Below are positions 1-7,536 of a stretch of DNA of 64,000 bases, in pieces. The stretch is from the NCBI RefSeq assembly GCF_041821045.1, contig NZ_JBGUAW010000004.1:62001-126000 (forward strand), read 5' to 3'. The DNA is from Thiohalorhabdus sp. Cl-TMA (GTDB taxonomy: Bacteria; Pseudomonadota; Gammaproteobacteria; Thiohalorhabdales; Thiohalorhabdaceae). The position numbers and the translations under genes are program-made. Numbering within the stretch: position 1 is the stretch's first letter; each line of letters opens with the position of its first letter. A model generated the notes under the pieces. That model was not told the origin of the DNA, did no database searches, and saw only the letters and a program-made list of their open reading frames with translations.

Positions 1-1090
1 CCTCCCGGGCCGGCCGGGCCAGGGCGTAGCTCGCCGCCCGCCGCAGCACCTGGAACACCACCAGCACCCCAAGCACCGGGGCGAGAGCCAGCACCCCGAA
101 GCCTAGGGCCACCAGGGCCGGGAGCAGTCCCAGCGCCACGCCCACGCCCAGCCGGCTCACCACCCGGCCGGTGACGAATAGCTGCACGCCGAGCGTCAGG
201 ATGTTGACCGCCAGGTCCATGGCGGCAAACAGCGCGGTGCGGTCGGCGGCCTGGGCTAAGCTGTCCTCCACGATATGGGCCTGCTCGAAGTACAGGAAAG
301 TGGAGGTGGCCGTGTACAGCAGGATGTAGCCGGCGATGCCGAGCAGGTAGGGGCTACGCGCCAGGAGCCGGATACCGCTCCAAGCGCCGCCACCGAGCCC
401 CCGAGTCGCGGCCCCTTCGTCGCCGGAACCCGGGGACGCCGGCTCGCCGGCACCGGATCCGCGCAGCCGCGCCGCCTGGGCGAGCAGCCGGCTGATGCAC
501 AGCAAGGTGAACGTCAGCAGCGTCGCGGACACCAGCAGCAGCTCCGCGATCCCCACTAGCTGCACCAGACCGGTGGTGAGCGCCGGCCCGGCGATGGCCC
601 CCGCGCTGCCGCCGGCGGCCACGGCGCCGAACAGCCGGCGGCCCTGCTCGTTGCTGAACAGATCCGCCATGAAGGTCCAGAACACCGAGACCACGAACAG
701 GTTGAAGACGCTCACCCAGACGAAGAACACCCGCGCCACCCAGGCCGGGTCCTCCACCACCCGGAAGGCGCCGTAGAACAGCAGGAGGTTGACCAGGAAG
801 AAGAGGTACACGCCGGGGATCAGGCGGCGGCGGGGGAAGCGGGCGGAAGCCGCGCCGTACAGGGGGATGGCCGCCAGCATGGCCACGAAGGTGGCGGTGA
901 ACATCCAGGGCAGGTTCTCCACACCGCCCTGGATACCCATCTCGTCCCGAATGGGCCGCAGGACGTAGTAGCCCGCGAGAAGGCTGAAGAAGTAGAGAAA
1001 GGCCCAGACCAGGGCCCGGACCTCCGTCTCCCGCACCCCCACCCAGCGGTTCAGGAGCGCCAGGAGGCGATGCGACAGGGCGCCTTGCAT
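1..1090 (-). CDS. ATP/ADP-translocase-like MFS carrier (3' end cut off by window edge)
   Basis: Reading leftward from the ATG at 1090, the frame stays open to the window edge, so the C-terminus is missing. An AAGGA sits upstream of the start. The protein is strongly hydrophobic with about ten predicted membrane segments. It begins with a short cytoplasmic stretch (RETEVRALVWAFLYFFSLL) and contains YYVLRPIRDEMG near residue 42, which resembles the N-terminus of bacterial members of the NTP/NDP antiporter (ATP/ADP translocase, COG3202) branch of the MFS. A long Gly/Ala/Ser-rich cytoplasmic loop separates the two halves. Free-living bacteria carry such homologues with no proven substrate, so nucleotide exchange should not be assumed. 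It lies just downstream of the rim operon on the same strand and may be cotranscribed with it. Confidence 0.7.
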   Translation of the reverse strand, partial: MQGALSHRLLALLNRWVGVRETEVRALVWAFLYFFSLLAGYYVLRPIRDEMGIQGGVENLPWMFTATFVAMLAAIPLYGAASARFPRRRLIPGVYLFFLVNLLLFYGAFRVVEDPAWVARVFFVWVSVFNLFVVSVFWTFMADLFSNEQGRRLFGAVAAGGSAGAIAGPALTTGLVQLVGIAELLLVSATLLTFTLLCISRLLAQAARLRGSGAGEPASPGSGDEGAATRGLGGGAWSGIRLLARSPYLLGIAGYILLYTATSTFLYFEQAHIVEDSLAQAADRTALFAAMDLAVNILTLGVQLFVTGRVVSRLGVGVALGLLPALVALGFGVLALAPVLGVLVVFQVLRRAASYALARPARE

Positions 1091-1159
1091 ATGCCGATCC
1101 TTACTCGTTTCCGGGGCTGTCCGCCGATGGACCGGGGACAGCCGGGAAAGGCCGATCCG

Positions 1160-2200
1160 TCAGCCGGGCTCTTCCCCCTGCTCGCCGCCAGTGAAGGCCT
1201 CCTCGCCGGACTGGAAGGCCTCCAGCTCCGCGGCCACCTCGTCGGCGGCCTCGAAGCGGGCGATGTGGAACAGGCCGTCCCCCTCGTTGACCAGGGGGAG
1301 GTGCGTCCGCCCCACCACGATGCCGTCGCCCAGAGCGGTCACGGCCTCTTCCTGCTCGCCGAAGGGGTCGGAGACCACGCCCAGCCGGTCCCCTTTCTTC
1401 ACCAGGGCGCCGAGCTCGGTGGTGGTGCGCAGGAAGCCGCTCTGCGGCGCCCGCACCCAGGTGCTGGAGCGGGCCACGTAGGGCTCCGGCAGCGGACGCT
1501 TGCGACGGCTAGGACGCAGCATGCCCAGCGCCCGGAGCACGTTGAGCACGCCGCGCACGCCGACGCGGATAGAGAACTCGTCGAAGCGCAGGGCCTCTCC
1601 GGCCTCGTAGAGCAGGACGGGCACGTTGCGGTCGCTGGCGGACTGGCGTAGCGAGCCGTCCCGCAGGCTGGAATTAAGAATGACGGGCACGCCGAACAGC
1701 TTGGCCAACCGGGCGGCCTCGGGGTCGTCCAGATCGGCGCGGATCTGCGGCAGATTGCCGCGATGGATGGCGCCGGTGTGCAAGTCGATGCCGTAGGTGC
1801 AGTTGTCCACCACCTCGCTCATGAACAGGTGTGCCAGCCGCGCGGCCAGCGAGCCCCGCTCGGACCCCGGGAAGGAGCGGTTGAGGTCGCGGCGGTCAGG
1901 GAGATATCGGGAGTGGTGGAGCACCCCGTGGACGTTGACGATGGGCACCGCCACCAGCGTGCCGCGCATGCGCTTGAGGGCCCGGTGCCGGAGCAGGCGG
2001 CGGATGATCTCCACGCCGTTGAGCTCGTCGCCGTGGATGGCGGCGCTCACGAACACCCGGGGGCCGTCACGCCGGCCGCGCACCACGTGGATGGGCATGT
2101 TCACCGGGGTGTGGGTATGGAGCTGGGCCACGGGCAGATCCACGGTGGTCCGGCTCCCGGGCCGGATGACCTGGCCGTGGATGGTGAAGGGGTCGGGCAT
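1160..2200 (-). CDS. succinylglutamate desuccinylase/aspartoacylase family zinc hydrolase, rimK-linked
   Basis: A 346-residue member of the M14-like AstE/AspA family, which are zinc amidohydrolases that remove an acyl or amino-acid group. Visible features are the zinc site HGDE (H56, E59) with H141 in DLHTG, a substrate-binding RDLNRSFPG at 104-112, and the catalytic Glu in LLYEAGEA (E199). A barrel-like C-terminal domain contains APQSGFL and ends in an acidic tail. Its ATG overlaps the rimK stop codon (TAATG), so the two are translationally coupled. That linkage suggests the substrate is a product or partner of RimK rather than succinylglutamate. No arginine-catabolism genes are nearby. Family assignment is solid; the substrate is inferred. 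Confidence 0.85.
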   Translation of the reverse strand: MPDPFTIHGQVIRPGSRTTVDLPVAQLHTHTPVNMPIHVVRGRRDGPRVFVSAAIHGDELNGVEIIRRLLRHRALKRMRGTLVAVPIVNVHGVLHHSRYLPDRRDLNRSFPGSERGSLAARLAHLFMSEVVDNCTYGIDLHTGAIHRGNLPQIRADLDDPEAARLAKLFGVPVILNSSLRDGSLRQSASDRNVPVLLYEAGEALRFDEFSIRVGVRGVLNVLRALGMLRPSRRKRPLPEPYVARSSTWVRAPQSGFLRTTTELGALVKKGDRLGVVSDPFGEQEEAVTALGDGIVVGRTHLPLVNEGDGLFHIARFEAADEVAAELEAFQSGEEAFTGGEQGEEPG

Positions 2201-3105
2201 TACCCCTTGCCTCGCGTGCGGGTGTGGTTGGGCTTGGCGTTCTTCTCGATGAACTGCACCAGGGTATTGGCCACGTCCTTCCGGGTGGCCGTCTCGATCC
2301 CCTCCAGCCCGGGGGAGGAATTTACCTCCATGACCACGGGGCCATGGTTGGAGCGCAGGATGTCCACCCCCGCCACGTTCAGCCCCATGGTCTTAGCCGC
2401 CCGCAGGGCGGTGGAGCGCTCCTCGGGGGTGAGCTTGGTGAGGGTGGCGGCGCCGCCCCGATGGAGGTTGGAGCGGAACTCGCCCTCCTTGGCCTGGCGC
2501 TTCATGGACGCCACCACCTTGTCACCGATGACGAAGCAGCGCATGTCCGCCCCCGCCGCCTCGCGGATGAACTCCTGGACCAGGAAGTTGGCGTCCAGCT
2601 CGCGAAAGGCGTCGATCACGCTCTCCGCGGCCTTCTGGGTCTCGGCGAGCACCACCCCGCGGCCCTGGGTGCCCTCCAGGAGCTTCACCACCAGCGGGGC
2701 CCCGCCCACCATCTCCACCAGGGCCTCGGTGTCGTCCACCGAGTGGGCGAAGCCGGTGAGTGGCAGCCCCACGCCCGACCGGGCGAGGAGCTGCAGGGAG
2801 CGCAGCTTGTCGCGGGAGCGGCCGATGGCCACGGACTCGTTGAGGGGATAGACGCCCATCATCTCGAACTGCCGCACCACCGCCAGCCCATAGAAGGTGA
2901 TGGAGGCGCCGATACGCGGCACCACGGCGTCGAACCCGGTCAGGGCCTGCTTCTTGAACTGGATGCCGGGGCGCTGCGAGGCGATGTCGATGGTGCAGCG
3001 CAGGGGGTCGATGATGTGGACCTCGTGGCCCCGATGAACCGCGGCCTCGGCGAGGCGGCGCGTGGAATAGAGGCGGCGGTTGCGCGACAGAATGGCCAGC
3101 TTCAT
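2200..3105 (-). CDS. rimK: RimK, ribosomal protein S6 glutamate ligase (ATP-grasp)
   Basis: The ATG at 3105 gives 301 residues, matching E. coli RimK (300). The start MKLAILSRN is typical of the family. ATP-grasp features include [15 protein letters not shown], the nucleotide-binding lobe FLVQEFI, and the metal-binding [11 protein letters not shown] and [12 protein letters not shown] near the C-terminus. RimK adds glutamate residues to the C-terminus of ribosomal protein S6 and can make poly-alpha-glutamate. The start overlaps the stop of the upstream protease gene (ATGA) and the stop overlaps the downstream hydrolase start, so the three genes form one tightly coupled operon. A longer in-frame extension upstream is possible but is covered by the real gene at 3102-3584. 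Confidence 0.95.
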   Translation of the reverse strand: MKLAILSRNRRLYSTRRLAEAAVHRGHEVHIIDPLRCTIDIASQRPGIQFKKQALTGFDAVVPRIGASITFYGLAVVRQFEMMGVYPLNESVAIGRSRDKLRSLQLLARSGVGLPLTGFAHSVDDTEALVEMVGGAPLVVKLLEGTQGRGVVLAETQKAAESVIDAFRELDANFLVQEFIREAAGADMRCFVIGDKVVASMKRQAKEGEFRSNLHRGGAATLTKLTPEERSTALRAAKTMGLNVAGVDILRSNHGPVVMEVNSSPGLEGIETATRKDVANTLVQFIEKNAKPNHTRTRGKG

Positions 3106-3584
3106 GCCTTGCCCTTTTGGTGCCCCGGCACCGCGGCCGGACGACCGCCAAGGTAGGAGCGGCCGGGGTCCACCGAGTACCGCCCCTGAAGGGCCGTCCG
3201 CCCCAGCAGCATCCGGAATTTCATGGTATCCCGATTGGTGAGGGTCATCTCCACCCGCCAGGTGGCGCCGCCCAGAACGATGGGTGTCTCGATCACATAG
3301 CGGCGTTCGCGGTGGCCGCCGGAATCCCGAACCCAGCGGCGATCCGTCGCGGGGGCGCTGGCGATCACCGCGGTGCGGTCTCCCTGGGCCGGGTGGACCC
3401 CGAACCGTACCATCCGGACGCCCCGCTCGATATAGGGCTCCACGAAAAAGGCGTGCAGGGCGGAGGTGCGAGCCCCCGTGTCCACCTTGGCCTTGACCTG
3501 TCCCAGCCCCAGCTCGGGCAGGGCCACCCATTCGCGCCAGCCCAGCACGGCCGAAGCATCGGGACTGTTCCTTCCGCGGTTCAT
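3102..3584 (-). CDS. rimB: RimB-like retropepsin-fold aspartic protease (COG4067)
   Basis: A 160-residue protein with the single-lobe aspartic protease signature [10 protein letters not shown] (catalytic D35) and the C-terminal RMLLGRTAL typical of the COG4067 family. Annotation often calls this family an ATP-dependent zinc protease, but the DTGA motif points to a retropepsin fold. In Pseudomonas, RimB acts with RimK in S6 modification. It is the first gene of the rimB-rimK-hydrolase operon and overlaps rimK by four bases. No signal peptide is visible, so it is cytoplasmic. Domain assignment is confident; a role in S6 processing is by analogy with the Pseudomonas rim genes. Confidence 0.85.
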   Translation of the reverse strand: MNRGRNSPDASAVLGWREWVALPELGLGQVKAKVDTGARTSALHAFFVEPYIERGVRMVRFGVHPAQGDRTAVIASAPATDRRWVRDSGGHRERRYVIETPIVLGGATWRVEMTLTNRDTMKFRMLLGRTALQGRYSVDPGRSYLGGRPAAVPGHQKGKA

Positions 3585-3789
3585 GAGCGGTCCCCGGGCG
3601 GGAATCGGCGGAACGGCTCGGAGTTGCGTGCGGGCGCTGTCATGGGGCCAGTGTATCAGCTCCCCCCGACCGTTCCCGCCAGGAACGGGCCGAAACGGGG
3701 CCGGGGGAGTGTCCTCCCGCCGGCCCCTGGGAAGCGGCCGAACGGACAGCGGATGTCCGCCGGCTTCGGATGGAAGCGCAGGGCGCGGG

Positions 3790-4089
3790 CTAGCGCGCGC
3801 TTTCGAAGCGGAGGGTGCGGTAACCGTTCTGGTTGACCTGGACGAAGGCCTCTTCGCGATGGTCCTGCACCCGGATAGAAACCACCCCGGCTTCGCCCAG
3901 GTCCAGCTCGTAGCGGGGCTCCGCCTCGCCGTCTGGATCCAGCCGGCCGATGGGGGCCTCCCAGGCCGGGTTCATGTATCCCCAATAGGTTTGGTTGCCG
4001 GAGGCGTCTTCGCGGCTGTTGATCCACAGCCGCACATCCTCCAGAAGCATCTTGCCGTTTTTCCGAACGGAGCCAGTGGCCAGGGCCAT
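3790..4089 (-). CDS. small hypothetical protein, 99 residues
   Basis: An ATG preceded at good spacing by a near-perfect AGGAGG, which supports a real gene. The product is soluble and acidic, has no Cys, no signal peptide and no membrane segment, and is rich in beta-prone stretches ([33 protein letters not shown]). The N-terminus ([31 protein letters not shown]) resembles a small beta-sandwich but I recognise no family. It stands alone between rimB (same strand, about 200 bp away) and an intergenic gap of about 500 bp. Function unknown. Confidence 0.7.
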   Translation of the reverse strand: MALATGSVRKNGKMLLEDVRLWINSREDASGNQTYWGYMNPAWEAPIGRLDPDGEAEPRYELDLGEAGVVSIRVQDHREEAFVQVNQNGYRTLRFESAR

Positions 4090-4586
4090 ACCTCGCCTCC
4101 TTTCGTGGCTCGCGGCCGGGCGTGCCCGGCCTGCCGTTGCAAGCGTTCAGGCGGTTCCTGAAAGGCTTGGACCGTGACAGACGCATCCGGATTCCCCATT
4201 TGCGGACACGACCTCGGTCGCAGCCTTGAGGCGAACAGCCAGCCATCCACGACACAGCGGAGGGAGACCTGCATGCTTCACATCCTGGCCACCCTGAGGT
4301 CGAGATCATTCACCTCTAGCAAAAGGGCCATGCCTACCTGCAGTATCGAAGTGGGGCGGGGATCTACGCCCGGCGTTCCGGCTGCACCATTTACACAGTA
4401 GGCAACCACTTACAGGATCATCCTCGACCTTCCAGGCATTTCCCCGGGTTGATCCCTATAGTGCGGGGATTTGTTGTCTGCCCGGGGCGACAATGGCAGC
4501 ATTTTTTCCTATATCGGGTTGATGAAGGGCCGCAACCGGCTCTGAGGCCGGGGCCGGAAGGGCCCGAGCAATAGGAGACAAGAGCA
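4090..4586. other. 497-bp intergenic region with a possible decayed small gene
   Basis: The longest gap in the window lacking a clear gene. The right part presumably holds the promoter of the DJ-1 gene, but I see no convincing -35/-10 pair. On the + strand one reading frame is open from about 4319 to the TAG at 4573 after a TAG at 4316. It encodes a patterned stretch (YLQYRSGAGIYARRSG, then TIYTVGNH) that looks protein-like but has no start codon. This may be the remains of a small gene; see findings. Confidence 0.4.
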
Positions 4587-5144
4587 ATGGCTAGCGTCCT
4601 GATGCCTCTGGCGGAAGGATTCGAGGAGCTGGAGGCCGTCACCATCGTAGACGTTCTGCGCCGGGGTGGCATCGAGGTGGTGCTCGCGGGCCTCGAAGGT
4701 CCCGAGCCCGTTACAGGATCCCGCGAGACCCGAATCGTGCCCGACGCCGCCCTGGATGACGTCATGGATCGGGACTTCGACATGATTACCCTGCCGGGCG
4801 GCATGCCCGGAGTGGATCACCTAAAACGGGACGGGCGCATACAGAAGCTGATCGAGCGGTATCAGCAGAGCGGCAAGTTCACCACCGCCATCTGCGCCGC
4901 CCCGTCCATCCTGGCCGCCTACGGCCACCTGGAGGGTCGTCAGGCCACCAGCAATCCCAAGTTCATGAACCAGGTGAACATTGGCGACGTGGACTACGTC
5001 GAGGACCCGGTGGTCGTGGATGGCTCCGTGGTCACCTCCCGCGGCCCCGGTACCTCCATGGACTTCGGGCTCAAGCTGGTGGAGATGCTGGCCGGCGACG
5101 AGGCCCGCGACAAGGTGGAGGCGGGCCTGGTCCGTATCCACTGA
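4587..5144 (+). CDS. DJ-1/PfpI family protein, YajL-like
   Basis: A 185-residue DJ-1 superfamily protein. The nucleophile cysteine C103 lies in AICAAPSILA at the nucleophile elbow, and the partner glutamate is E16 in GFEELEA, as in human DJ-1 (C106/E18) and E. coli YajL. The family is described as protecting proteins against oxidative or glyoxal damage, with chaperone and proposed deglycase activity that is still debated. A Shine-Dalgarno AGGAGA precedes the ATG. It is monocistronic and ends in a strong bidirectional terminator shared with the converging methyltransferase gene. Confidence 0.92.
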   Translation: MASVLMPLAEGFEELEAVTIVDVLRRGGIEVVLAGLEGPEPVTGSRETRIVPDAALDDVMDRDFDMITLPGGMPGVDHLKRDGRIQKLIERYQQSGKFTTAICAAPSILAAYGHLEGRQATSNPKFMNQVNIGDVDYVEDPVVVDGSVVTSRGPGTSMDFGLKLVEMLAGDEARDKVEAGLVRIH

Positions 5145-5165
5145 GCCGGACCGTACGCTGCACGC

Positions 5166-5200
5166 AAAAGAGCCCGCCGGGAATCCCGGCGGGCTCTTTA
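5166..5200. terminator. bidirectional rho-independent terminator
   Basis: A 14-bp perfect stem (AAGAGCCCGCCGGG, loop AAT, then its complement) flanked by A-rich sequence on the left and CTTTA on the right. It lies 20 bp after the DJ-1 stop and before the end of the converging methyltransferase gene, so it can serve both. Confidence 0.9.
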
Positions 5201-5244
5201 TCGGGCTCCGCGTAACACCGAGCCGCTCCGGGCCCGGAAGGCGC

Positions 5245-6093
5245 TCAGGCCTCGGGCTTGCGGAAATGCAGCGCCCCCCAGGCGAGGTAGCCACTGTTAC
5301 CGCCGTCCACCCAGTGGCGGAGACCGGTCTTCATGTTGCTGATGTACTCGTCGCTGACCTTGCCCTGCAGCTCGTGCTCCCGGGACTCCAGTTCCTCGAG
5401 CACCCGGCCGTAATGGCGCGGTAGCTGGGGCGTGTGGTCGTCGAAGCCCAGGTCCTCCCAGCCGAGCTGCTTGGCCGTCTCCCTGTAGAAGCTCACCGAG
5501 CCCAGGCTGGGCAGGTGGATACGGGCGAGGATCGGGTCCAGCACGCCCTCGGGGACGTTGTCGGTCTGCATGGGGTCGGTGAAGATGAACTCGCCGCCCG
5601 GCTTGAGGATGCGGTCCACCTCCTTCAGCACCGCGGCGCGGTCATCGGCGTGCAGGATGGAGTCCTGGCACCACACCAGATCGAAGGAGGACGCGTCGAA
5701 GGGGGTGCCGTCGAAGCTGCCATCATAGACGTCGATGAGGTGGTCGACCCCCTGCTCCTTGTTCATCTGCCGGTCGCGCTCGTTCTCCACCTCGGAGAGG
5801 TTGAGCACGTCCACGTGGCAACCGAAGCGCTTGACCAGGTGGCGGGCCGTTCCGCCGTAGCCGCCGCCGATGTCGCAGACGCGGGTGCGCTCGTCGATGG
5901 GGCGCTTCACCAGGTCGGCCATGTGGTGAACGGTCCGGACGCTGGCATCGAAGATGGGCTCGTCCTCGGACTCGTACATGCCGATGTGGAGGTCTTCCCC
6001 GCCCCAGATGGTGAAATAAAAGGTGTCCGCGTCCTCGCTGTTGTAATAGGCACGCGCCGTCTCAACAGCCGCGGTGTAGTCCTCCTGGCTCAT
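5245..6093 (-). CDS. sarcosine/dimethylglycine N-methyltransferase (glycine betaine synthesis)
   Basis: The ATG at 6093 follows GAAAGAGGAG and gives 282 residues, close to the Halorhodospira enzyme. The N-terminus has the characteristic YYNSEDADTFY and IWGGEDLHIG. The SAM site is CDIGGGYGGTARHL, followed by LNLSEVENERDRQMNKEQGV, DLVWCQDSILHADDR and FTDPMQ, all hallmarks of SDMT. The enzyme methylates sarcosine to dimethylglycine and then to betaine, making a compatible solute. The usual partner, glycine/sarcosine methyltransferase (GSMT), is not adjacent and not in the window. This is the main sequence clue for a salt-adapted organism. Confidence 0.93.
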   Translation of the reverse strand: MSQEDYTAAVETARAYYNSEDADTFYFTIWGGEDLHIGMYESEDEPIFDASVRTVHHMADLVKRPIDERTRVCDIGGGYGGTARHLVKRFGCHVDVLNLSEVENERDRQMNKEQGVDHLIDVYDGSFDGTPFDASSFDLVWCQDSILHADDRAAVLKEVDRILKPGGEFIFTDPMQTDNVPEGVLDPILARIHLPSLGSVSFYRETAKQLGWEDLGFDDHTPQLPRHYGRVLEELESREHELQGKVSDEYISNMKTGLRHWVDGGNSGYLAWGALHFRKPEA

Positions 6094-6258
6094 AACAGAA
6101 CAGCTCCTCTTTCCAAGTGTTCGGTAACGGGCGTTCAGGACGGCGTCGACAACGGATACCGGAAGCGAAGCCCGCATATCCTAACAAACGCGCCGATCGG
6201 GCTCGAATCCCGGCGCCGCGACGCCCCGGGGAACCGGTCGCCGTCCAGGGTCGGCGGC

Positions 6259-6597
6259 TCACCCCGTCGGCTTCTGCCCCTTGCCCTCCCGCTCTTCCTT
6301 TTCCTCCGGCGCGACCTCATCGGGATCCGTATAAGCGCACCGGCCCTCTTCGATGTACTTGTCCCGATCCGAGCCCATCTCCCCGGCGCACAGCGCCCCT
6401 TCCTGGTCCTTCTTCTCGTCGCTGACGCTGGGCACGAAACGGTCGGCGGCCAGCATGTAACCGGCGGGCAGCGCCCGGACCCGGAAAGGATCCGCTTCTG
6501 CGCAAACCGGCGCCGGAGTGGTCAGTATGCCGCCTCCCACGGTCGCGCCGAGTACCAGCCGCCTCGGCCAGGCCCAGTACTGGAATCCGGAGCCCAT
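6259..6597 (-). CDS. small exported HvfA-like Cys-containing protein
   Basis: The ATG at 6597 follows AAGGAGG and gives 112 residues. The N-terminus has basic residues, a hydrophobic stretch (LVLGATVGGGILTTPAPVCA) and a probable signal cleavage site, then ADPFRVRALPAGYMLAADR. The pattern DPF...L..GYMLA closely resembles the leader of HvfA-type RiPP metallophore precursors. The typical EGKCG repeats are absent; only two mature cysteines occur, in EGALCAGEM and EEGRCAY. The tail is very charged (EEKEEREGKG). The CAG...EGRC spacing also recalls DUF2282 (BufA) proteins. HvfB/HvfC (DUF692/DUF2063) genes are not adjacent. Being a gene is well supported; the family call is tentative. Confidence 0.6.
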   Translation of the reverse strand: MGSGFQYWAWPRRLVLGATVGGGILTTPAPVCAEADPFRVRALPAGYMLAADRFVPSVSDEKKDQEGALCAGEMGSDRDKYIEEGRCAYTDPDEVAPEEKEEREGKGQKPTG

Positions 6598-6732
6598 GAT
6601 TCGCCTCCTTCCGCTGTGAACGGCATGTTGTTCCGAGTCTATACAAATCCGCCGTGTCCGACACCAGCCCGGGCGCGAACGTGCCGGAGCCGGGCCGAAG
6701 GGGCGCAATTCGGGGGGAGCGGGCACGGGGCG

Positions 6733-6760
6733 AAAAAAAGCTCCCGCACGATGCGGGAGC
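6733..6760 (-). terminator. terminator of tRNA-Thr
   Basis: On the minus strand a 9-bp stem (GCTCCCGCA, loop, TGCGGGAGC) is followed by seven T residues, starting 9 bp past the tRNA 3' CCA. Confidence 0.9.
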
Positions 6761-6768
6761 CCTGGAGA

Positions 6769-6844
6769 TGGTGCCGCCGGGGTGAGTCGAACACCCGACC
6801 TATCGATTACGAATCGATTGCTCTACCAGCTGAGCTACGGCGGC
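6769..6844 (-). tRNA. tRNA-Thr (anticodon CGT)
   Basis: A 76-base cloverleaf read on the minus strand: acceptor GCCGCCG pairing with CGGCGGC, D-arm GCTCAGCTGGTAGAGC, anticodon stem ATCGA/TCGAT around loop TTCGTAA (anticodon CGT at 6811-6809), T-arm with GTTCGACTC, and an encoded 3' CCA. It reads ACG threonine codons. It has its own promoter and terminator. Confidence 0.97.
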
Positions 6845-6866
6845 ACGGCCTGGAATCAGATGGGAA

Positions 6867-6896
6867 ATTCTACCCCCACCCCGGGACCCGCGGCAA
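6867..6896 (-). promoter_or_regulatory. probable promoter of tRNA-Thr
   Basis: On the minus strand TTGCCG (-35, 6896-6891), an 18-bp spacer and TAGAAT (-10, 6872-6867) place a start about 10-20 bp before the mature tRNA. Confidence 0.6.
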
Positions 6897-6916
6897 TCCA
6901 ATGGCACCGCGTCCGC

Positions 6917-7369
6917 TTAGGGGGTCTCGGCGTCCTGCTCCTGACCGCGCACCCGGACCACGATGTCCAGGTCGTTGCCGGATACTCCGTCGGGCAGCTT
7001 CTTGAAGAGCTGCTGGGTATCGATATCCTCGGCCGGAATGTCGCGCAGGGTACCAGTCGCCTCGTCGTACAGGTGATGGTGCGGCTCGGTATTGGCGTCG
7101 AAGAACACCTTGTTGGAGGAAACCACCACGGCCCGGACCAGTCCGGTCTCCTCGAACAGCCGCAGGGTGTTGTATACCGTCGCCTTGGAGACGCGGTGGT
7201 AATCGGCGTTGACCCGCTCCAGCACCTCGTCGGCGCTCATATGATGATCCACTCCGGGCTCGGCACCTTCCTCGAAGAGGACATGGGCGATCTCCACCCG
7301 CTGACTCGTCGGCTGGATACGGTGGTCCCGGAGGGCCTGGGCGATGTCGTTTTTGGAGTGGAAGTGCAT
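6917..7369 (-). CDS. Fur-family transcriptional regulator, Irr/PerR-like
   Basis: A 150-residue Fur-family repressor. The winged-helix DNA-binding domain (residues about 5-85) has TSQRVEIAHVLF and the recognition helix HRVSKATVYNTLRLFEE. The dimerisation half starts with NKVFFDANTEPHHHLYDE (H97-H99). This matches Irr (pattern YFDTNTSDHHHF) better than classical Fur. The C-terminal CxxC pairs of Fur and PerR zinc sites are absent. Irr-type proteins respond to heme/iron status and peroxide. The protein is soluble. Its promoter carries a perfect dyad (see next entries), suggesting autoregulation. Heme, FetAB and rubrerythrin genes elsewhere in the window are plausible targets, which is inference. 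Confidence 0.88.
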   Translation of the reverse strand: MHFHSKNDIAQALRDHRIQPTSQRVEIAHVLFEEGAEPGVDHHMSADEVLERVNADYHRVSKATVYNTLRLFEETGLVRAVVVSSNKVFFDANTEPHHHLYDEATGTLRDIPAEDIDTQQLFKKLPDGVSGNDLDIVVRVRGQEQDAETP

Positions 7370-7399
7370 TGGGCCTTACCTGACCAAAAAACAGCCTTA

Positions 7400-7428
7400 A
7401 CTATACAGAATGTATCCGGAATTGACCA
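7400..7428 (-). promoter_or_regulatory. probable promoter of the Irr-like gene
   Basis: On the minus strand TGGTCA (-35, 7428-7423), a 17-bp spacer and TATAGT (-10, 7405-7400), located 31 bp upstream of the start codon. Confidence 0.5.
7403..7415. promoter_or_regulatory. 13-bp dyad over the -10 region, candidate autoregulatory operator
   Basis: ATACAGAATGTAT is a perfect 5-3-5 inverted repeat. It overlaps the -10 hexamer and spacer of the promoter above, the position expected for a repressor site. Confidence 0.5.
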
Positions 7429-7536
7429 TATACTGACACTAACTTTGACCCGCCTACGAGGGTTTGACAAGGATACCCCCGCAAAATGCGGCCATCCCGG
7501 CTCTTTTCCGGGGGGTTCACGACCCCGGAACGGACG

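Noticed and set aside
3151-3166. GTAGGAGCGGC sequence in rimB similar to the REP element
   Set aside because: It lies inside a conserved coding region and lacks the inverted partner.
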